Shown piece by piece: positions 16,703 through 19,476 of a stretch of 19,476 nucleotides of DNA; the stretch's first letter is position 1, and the number at the start of each line of letters is the position of its first letter. The notes under the pieces were generated by a model. The model was not told where the DNA came from. It ran no database searches and saw only the letters and a program-made list of their open reading frames with translations. Source of the stretch: an uncultured Bacteroidales bacterium (GTDB lineage Bacteria > Bacteroidota > Bacteroidia > Bacteroidales > UBA1715); the NCBI GenBank assembly GCA_937892155.1, contig CALAUG010000088.1, positions 1 through 19,476 of the forward strand, given 5' to 3'. The position numbers were made by a program, and so were the translations under genes.

Positions 16703-17839
16703 ATGAAACATATTTTACTTACAATTGTCTCTCTTTTTAGTTCAATAGTTTTAATCGCTCAAATTCGTACGGCTGACGATGTCGAACGTACATTCTCTCC
16801 GCGAAATTTAATGACAAACCATATAGAAAATTTGTCAAACCAGTTAAAGAAAATAGGTTTGGATAATTTGTCAGGAGACATAGAAAAAGTTGTCGTTACA
16901 TATAATAATAAGTCGTGTGATTGTCAGTATGCCAACGGACAAATTGCAAGTGTTGTGTGTGAAGGGAAAAATTCAGTAAAGTTTGTGTACAATTCCGATA
17001 ATAAATTGGAAATTGTTCAGATTGAAAACAATCAAATAATTGCAACAACATACGATAAAAAGGGACGTGTTGCAAGCGAAGCATCCTTAAAACCATATCA
17101 ATCAAAAGGGAATACGTCGGTTGCTTCTGCCAAGGCAAAGACAATGATGGCAGGCGATTATATTTATACCGATTTGTGGAAAAATCAAACAGTTACAGAC
17201 ACAACTGCACAAATATATTTGTATGAGGTACTAGAAAATGGTTCTACACAGGAATGGGCTATAGAACGATTGTATGTATATAATTACAAGAGTAATGGTT
17301 TGATGAAAGAACGAATTGAAAAAGCTTCAAATCCATCACGTGATGCAGTATATGATTTTTCATATAAACACGGCTTACTTGAGCAACAGGTTAAAACCTA
17401 TACTAACAGCAATATGGTTGAGGGTTCAACATATTACTACGAAAATGGTAAGTTGATAAAAGTAAACAAAGGATATTTTAAAGCGGCAAAAGGTAAAAAT
17501 CCGCCGTTAATTAGTTCAGAAACAAGTACGATGACGTACGATTCAACAGGTAAGTTGTTGCAATTCACCAGCACTGACGGATATCGTAACGATAGCTGCT
17601 TTATTCAGCGTGATGACAAACAAAGAATTGTGTATGTACAGAAGACACAGGAAAATGGCGAAATGATTCCGATGTTTCAATGTGAATACGACGATCATAA
17701 TTTTATAGTTAAAGGAGAGCCCAAGCAGCAATTTGCTCGATATGAATACGACGAAAAAGGTAATTGGATTAAACAGTCGTTTGAAAGCAAAAATGGCGAT
17801 GTTTTTGAAGTGAAGCGTGAAATTCAGTATAAAAAATAG
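16703..17839 (+). CDS. Exported protein with YD-like motifs, function unknown
   Basis: 378 residues with a signal peptide at about 1-19 (cleavage after VLIA). The mature protein is made of short beta-hairpin units that carry RHS/YD-repeat-like motifs: YNSDNKLE at about 96, TYDKKGRVASE at about 116, YYENGKLIK at about 246, TYDSTGKLLQF at about 278 and YEYDEKGNWIK at about 347. The spacing is irregular and the protein is far smaller than RHS toxins, with no variable toxin tip. It resembles the small YD-motif (MORN-like in look) exported proteins of Bacteroidota. A CDCQ motif at about residues 72-75 is the only cysteine cluster. It has no T9SS tail and no lipobox, so a periplasmic location is likely. 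The next gene starts one base after its stop, so the two form an operon. The terminator just upstream leaves almost no room for its own promoter. Confidence 0.78.
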   Translation: MKHILLTIVSLFSSIVLIAQIRTADDVERTFSPRNLMTNHIENLSNQLKKIGLDNLSGDIEKVVVTYNNKSCDCQYANGQIASVVCEGKNSVKFVYNSDNKLEIVQIENNQIIATTYDKKGRVASEASLKPYQSKGNTSVASAKAKTMMAGDYIYTDLWKNQTVTDTTAQIYLYEVLENGSTQEWAIERLYVYNYKSNGLMKERIEKASNPSRDAVYDFSYKHGLLEQQVKTYTNSNMVEGSTYYYENGKLIKVNKGYFKAAKGKNPPLISSETSTMTYDSTGKLLQFTSTDGYRNDSCFIQRDDKQRIVYVQKTQENGEMIPMFQCEYDDHNFIVKGEPKQQFARYEYDEKGNWIKQSFESKNGDVFEVKREIQYKK

Positions 17840-17840
17840 A

Positions 17841-18473
17841 ATGAAGTGGTTCTGCTGTCTATTCGTCGGTTTGTTCGTGTGCATATTCTCATTTGCCCAG
17901 CAATTTGAAGGGGAAATGTGTTTTGTTAAAACCACGTATTCTGATACTTTATATTACACCTACACCATAAAAGGTAATAATGTCAGAATAGACGAATATG
18001 ATAAATATAACCGTCTGACTTATGCGTATATAGTTGATATTGACAAACAGGTTGTATTGCTGATAAATCCTCAGAAACAGTTATATACGCAGGTAGAAAA
18101 ATCAAAAGAGCAAAAAGCAACTTGTGAAGTTACTCATACAGGAAATTATAAGTATATAAATGGTAATAAATGTGTCCAGTGGCGCATTCGTAACGAGGAA
18201 TCCAATTGGGAAATGACGTATTGGATTGCTGATGGCGAGTATGATTTTTATAAGTCAATGGCAAAAGTTGCTTCTCCCATAGATGATTCGTTTGCGTATT
18301 GTTCCGTTTTACCTGAAGAAGCTATCCAGCATGCTATGCCAATGATGATAGAGTGTAAGACATTGCTCCGTGCTCCTAAATCAACATTGCGTGTGACGAA
18401 AATTACTCCGCATCCAATAGAATCATCGGTATTTGACATTTCGCAATATCAAAAATTTGAGAATTTACGGTAG
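17841..18473 (+). CDS. Exported DUF4412-like protein
   Basis: 210 residues from the ATG at 17841, one base after the preceding stop. An in-frame GTG at 17817 would add eight residues inside the upstream gene and would spoil the signal peptide, so it is not used. A signal peptide covers about 1-19 (FVCIFSFA). The mature part reads like DUF4412: FEGEMCFVKTTYSDTL, then GNNVRIDEY, then IVDIDKQVVLLINPQKQLYT, then a GNYKYINGNKCVQWRI strand and WEMTYWIADG. This pattern is seen in Bacteroidota periplasmic beta-rich proteins that resemble the LolA/LolB-type half-barrel. Three mature cysteines are present in the first two thirds and two more later. The role is unknown. Coupling to the YD-motif gene suggests they work together in the periplasm. 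Confidence 0.75.
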   Translation: MKWFCCLFVGLFVCIFSFAQQFEGEMCFVKTTYSDTLYYTYTIKGNNVRIDEYDKYNRLTYAYIVDIDKQVVLLINPQKQLYTQVEKSKEQKATCEVTHTGNYKYINGNKCVQWRIRNEESNWEMTYWIADGEYDFYKSMAKVASPIDDSFAYCSVLPEEAIQHAMPMMIECKTLLRAPKSTLRVTKITPHPIESSVFDISQYQKFENLR

Positions 18474-18551
18474 CCTTTTTTGAGTTGCCAGAATTTATTG
18501 AAAGATTATGAATTTGGTTGGCAAAATTGCTCAAGTTTCGTACTATTTTTT

Positions 18552-18559
18552 TATTTTTG
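18552..18559 (+). promoter_or_regulatory. Candidate -7 box upstream of the Fe-S scaffold gene
   Basis: TATTTTTG matches TAnnTTTG fully and lies 40 bases before the ATG at 18600. A TTG at 18527-18529 could serve as the -33 element, although the 22-base spacer is longer than usual. A second candidate, TTTG at 18560-18563 with TAATTTAA 17 bases later, is also possible. The 126 bases between 18473 and 18600 hold no gene. Confidence 0.4.
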
Positions 18560-18599
18560 TTTGCTTAATGAATTCAAGTATAATTTAAACAGAATTAAT

Positions 18600-19301
18600 A
18601 TGGTTTATTCAAACGAAGTGCAACACATGTGCGTTGTACAAAAGGGTCCAAAACACGGACCAGCTCCAATTCCTGAAGAAGGAAAATGGGTTAAAGCTAC
18701 GGAAATAAAAGACATCTCTGGTTTTACCCATGGTATTGGATGGTGTGCTCCACAACAAGGAGCTTGCAAATTGTCTTTGAACGTAAAAGAAGGTGTTATT
18801 GTTGAAGCGTTGGTTGAGACTATCGGTTGTTCTGGTATGACTCACTCTGCAGCAATGGCCGCTGAAATTCTTCAAGGAAAAACATTGTTGGAAGCTTTAA
18901 ATACAGACTTAGTTTGCGATGCAATTAATACTGCAATGCGTGAATTGTTCTTGCAAATCGTTTATGGACGTACTCAATCTGCTTTCTCTGAAGGTGGTTT
19001 GGTTGTTGGTGCTGGTTTGGAAGATTTAGGTAAAGGTCTTCGTAGCCAGGTAGGTACTTTGTACGGCACAAAAGAAAAAGGTGTTCGTTACCTTGAAATG
19101 GCTGAAGGATATATCAAAACAATCTTCATGGACAAAGACGATCAAGTTTGTGGATACGAATTTGTTCACCTTGGCAAGTTCATGGAAGAAATTAAGAAGG
19201 GTACTGATGCAAACGAAGCATTGAAGAAAGTTACTGGAACTTATGGTCGTGTAACTGCAGAACAAGGTGCCGTTAAATCTATTGATCCACGTAAAGAATA
19301 G
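18600..19301 (+). CDS. IscU/NifU-like iron-sulfur cluster assembly scaffold protein
   Basis: 233 residues from the ATG at 18600. A TTG at 18480 in the same frame would add 40 residues from AT-rich promoter sequence and is rejected. The middle of the protein resembles the NifU N-terminal/IscU fold: GACKLSLNVKEGVIVEALVE (53-72) followed by TIGCSGMTHSAAMAAEIL (74-91), like the KLQI...GCGSAIASSSLATE segment of IscU, then a third Cys at 106 (LVCDAIN). Cysteines are at 11, 49, 56, 77, 106 and 184; 56, 77 and 106 are the best candidates for the three cluster ligands. The spacing around Cys56 differs from IscU, which has CGD before the KLQ strand, and the ~110-residue C-terminal extension is not part of IscU. 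Codon use is strongly biased to GGT, GCT, CGT and GAA, suggesting high expression. It is followed by a GGGtGRT-family gene 11 bases on. Family assignment is good; the actual client is unknown. Confidence 0.85.
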   Translation: MVYSNEVQHMCVVQKGPKHGPAPIPEEGKWVKATEIKDISGFTHGIGWCAPQQGACKLSLNVKEGVIVEALVETIGCSGMTHSAAMAAEILQGKTLLEALNTDLVCDAINTAMRELFLQIVYGRTQSAFSEGGLVVGAGLEDLGKGLRSQVGTLYGTKEKGVRYLEMAEGYIKTIFMDKDDQVCGYEFVHLGKFMEEIKKGTDANEALKKVTGTYGRVTAEQGAVKSIDPRKE

Positions 19302-19305
19302 GAGG
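19300..19305 (+). promoter_or_regulatory. Strong Shine-Dalgarno (AGGAGG) for the next gene
   Basis: AGGAGG overlaps the TAG stop of the scaffold gene and lies 7 bases before the ATG at 19313. No other gene start in this window has such a motif, and Bacteroidota rarely use it, so it fixes this start and suggests high translation. Confidence 0.7.
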
Positions 19306-19312
19306 AAGCATT

Positions 19313-19476
19313 ATGATAAGAGAAGTAAAATACGAGTCTCAAGACCGTCGTGAAAAACAAGTTAATGCAGCATTGAATGCATACGGAATCAAAGATTTAG
19401 CTGAAGCAAATGCTATCTGCGAACAATATGGCTTGGATCCTTATAAAACATGCGAAGAAACTCAACCAATTTGTTT
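19313..19476 (+). CDS. GGGtGRT-family protein, N-terminal part (cut by window edge)
   Basis: 54 codons are visible and the frame is open to the right edge. The protein starts MIREVKYESQDRREKQVNAA and continues with a helical segment, AYGIKDLAEANAICEQYGLD, then PYKTCEETQPICF. I recognise this as the start of the protein named for a GGGtGRT motif (about 330 residues in full), which is found next to this type of scaffold protein in Bacteroidales and Clostridia. The motif itself is outside the window. Two or three cysteines in the visible part could bind a metal or cluster, but this is not shown. Translation is supported by the AGGAGG upstream, and the gene is co-transcribed with the scaffold. 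Confidence 0.8.
   Translation, partial: MIREVKYESQDRREKQVNAALNAYGIKDLAEANAICEQYGLDPYKTCEETQPIC

Noticed and set aside
16703..17839. RHS toxin or polymorphic toxin
   Set aside because: It is too short, the YD motifs are sparse and irregular, and no C-terminal toxin domain, core-closing motif or immunity gene is seen.
17817..17840. GTG start at 17817 for the DUF4412-like gene
   Set aside because: It would overlap the end of the upstream gene and put charged residues before the signal peptide. The ATG at 17841 gives a clean signal peptide and a one-base gap.
18470..18492. Hairpin GGTAGC / GTTGCC after the DUF4412-like gene as a terminator
   Set aside because: The stem has six pairs, two of them G-T wobbles; the T run lies in the loop rather than after the stem.
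18480..18599. In-frame extension of the scaffold protein from a TTG at 18480
   Set aside because: The 40 added residues come from promoter-like AT-rich DNA and have no resemblance to a scaffold N-terminus. The ATG at 18600 gives the expected start.

Overview
The window looks like chromosomal DNA from an AT-rich, probably anaerobic member of the Bacteroidota, most likely Bacteroidales. The evidence is: two large exported proteins with the two known types of type IX secretion system (T9SS) C-terminal sorting domain (type B at 427-4875, type A at 11484-16652); a PorP/SprF-family outer-membrane protein; a Bacteroidota-style AsmA protein; TAnnTTTG-like -7 promoter boxes; mostly no Shine-Dalgarno sequences; and an Fe-S scaffold/GGGtGRT gene pair that I associate with anaerobes. 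No tRNA, rRNA, CRISPR array, insertion sequence or phage gene was seen.

Layout. (1) 1-356, minus strand: 5' part of folP (dihydropteroate synthase), running off the left edge. (2) 427-5888, plus strand: a two-gene, translationally coupled unit (TAATG overlap). It encodes a 1482-residue secreted protein (DUF7948-like N-domain, seven SBBP-like propeller blades, PKD, two SprB-like repeats, type B sorting domain) and a 337-residue PorP/SprF partner. (3) 11243 down to 5985, minus strand: a tightly packed four-gene operon encoding a conserved cytoplasmic protein of unknown function, a small lipoprotein, a 1046-residue AsmA-family protein and an APH/choline-kinase-like protein with an altered Brenner motif. 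Regions 2 and 3 converge at about 5890-5984. (4) 11244-11483: a divergent AT-rich intergenic region with candidate promoters. (5) 11484-16652, plus: a 1722-residue multi-Ig surface protein with a type A T9SS tail, followed by a textbook intrinsic terminator at 16662-16690. (6) 16703-18473, plus: two exported small proteins one base apart, one with YD-like motifs and one DUF4412-like. (7) 18600-19476, plus: an IscU/NifU-like scaffold protein followed, after a strong Shine-Dalgarno, by the start of a GGGtGRT-family gene cut by the right edge.

How it fits together. Most of the window serves the cell envelope: T9SS cargo and its OM partner, an AsmA protein probably acting between the two membranes, and lipoprotein or periplasmic accessory proteins. 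The two flanks are metabolic (folate synthesis at left, Fe-S related at right). The most distinctive items are the SprB/SprF-like cargo-partner pair, the AsmA operon ending in a kinase-fold protein without the usual catalytic His, the multi-Ig adhesin with a repeated cysteine pattern, and the under-studied scaffold/GGGtGRT pair. I do not see a clearly unprecedented defence or mobile system.
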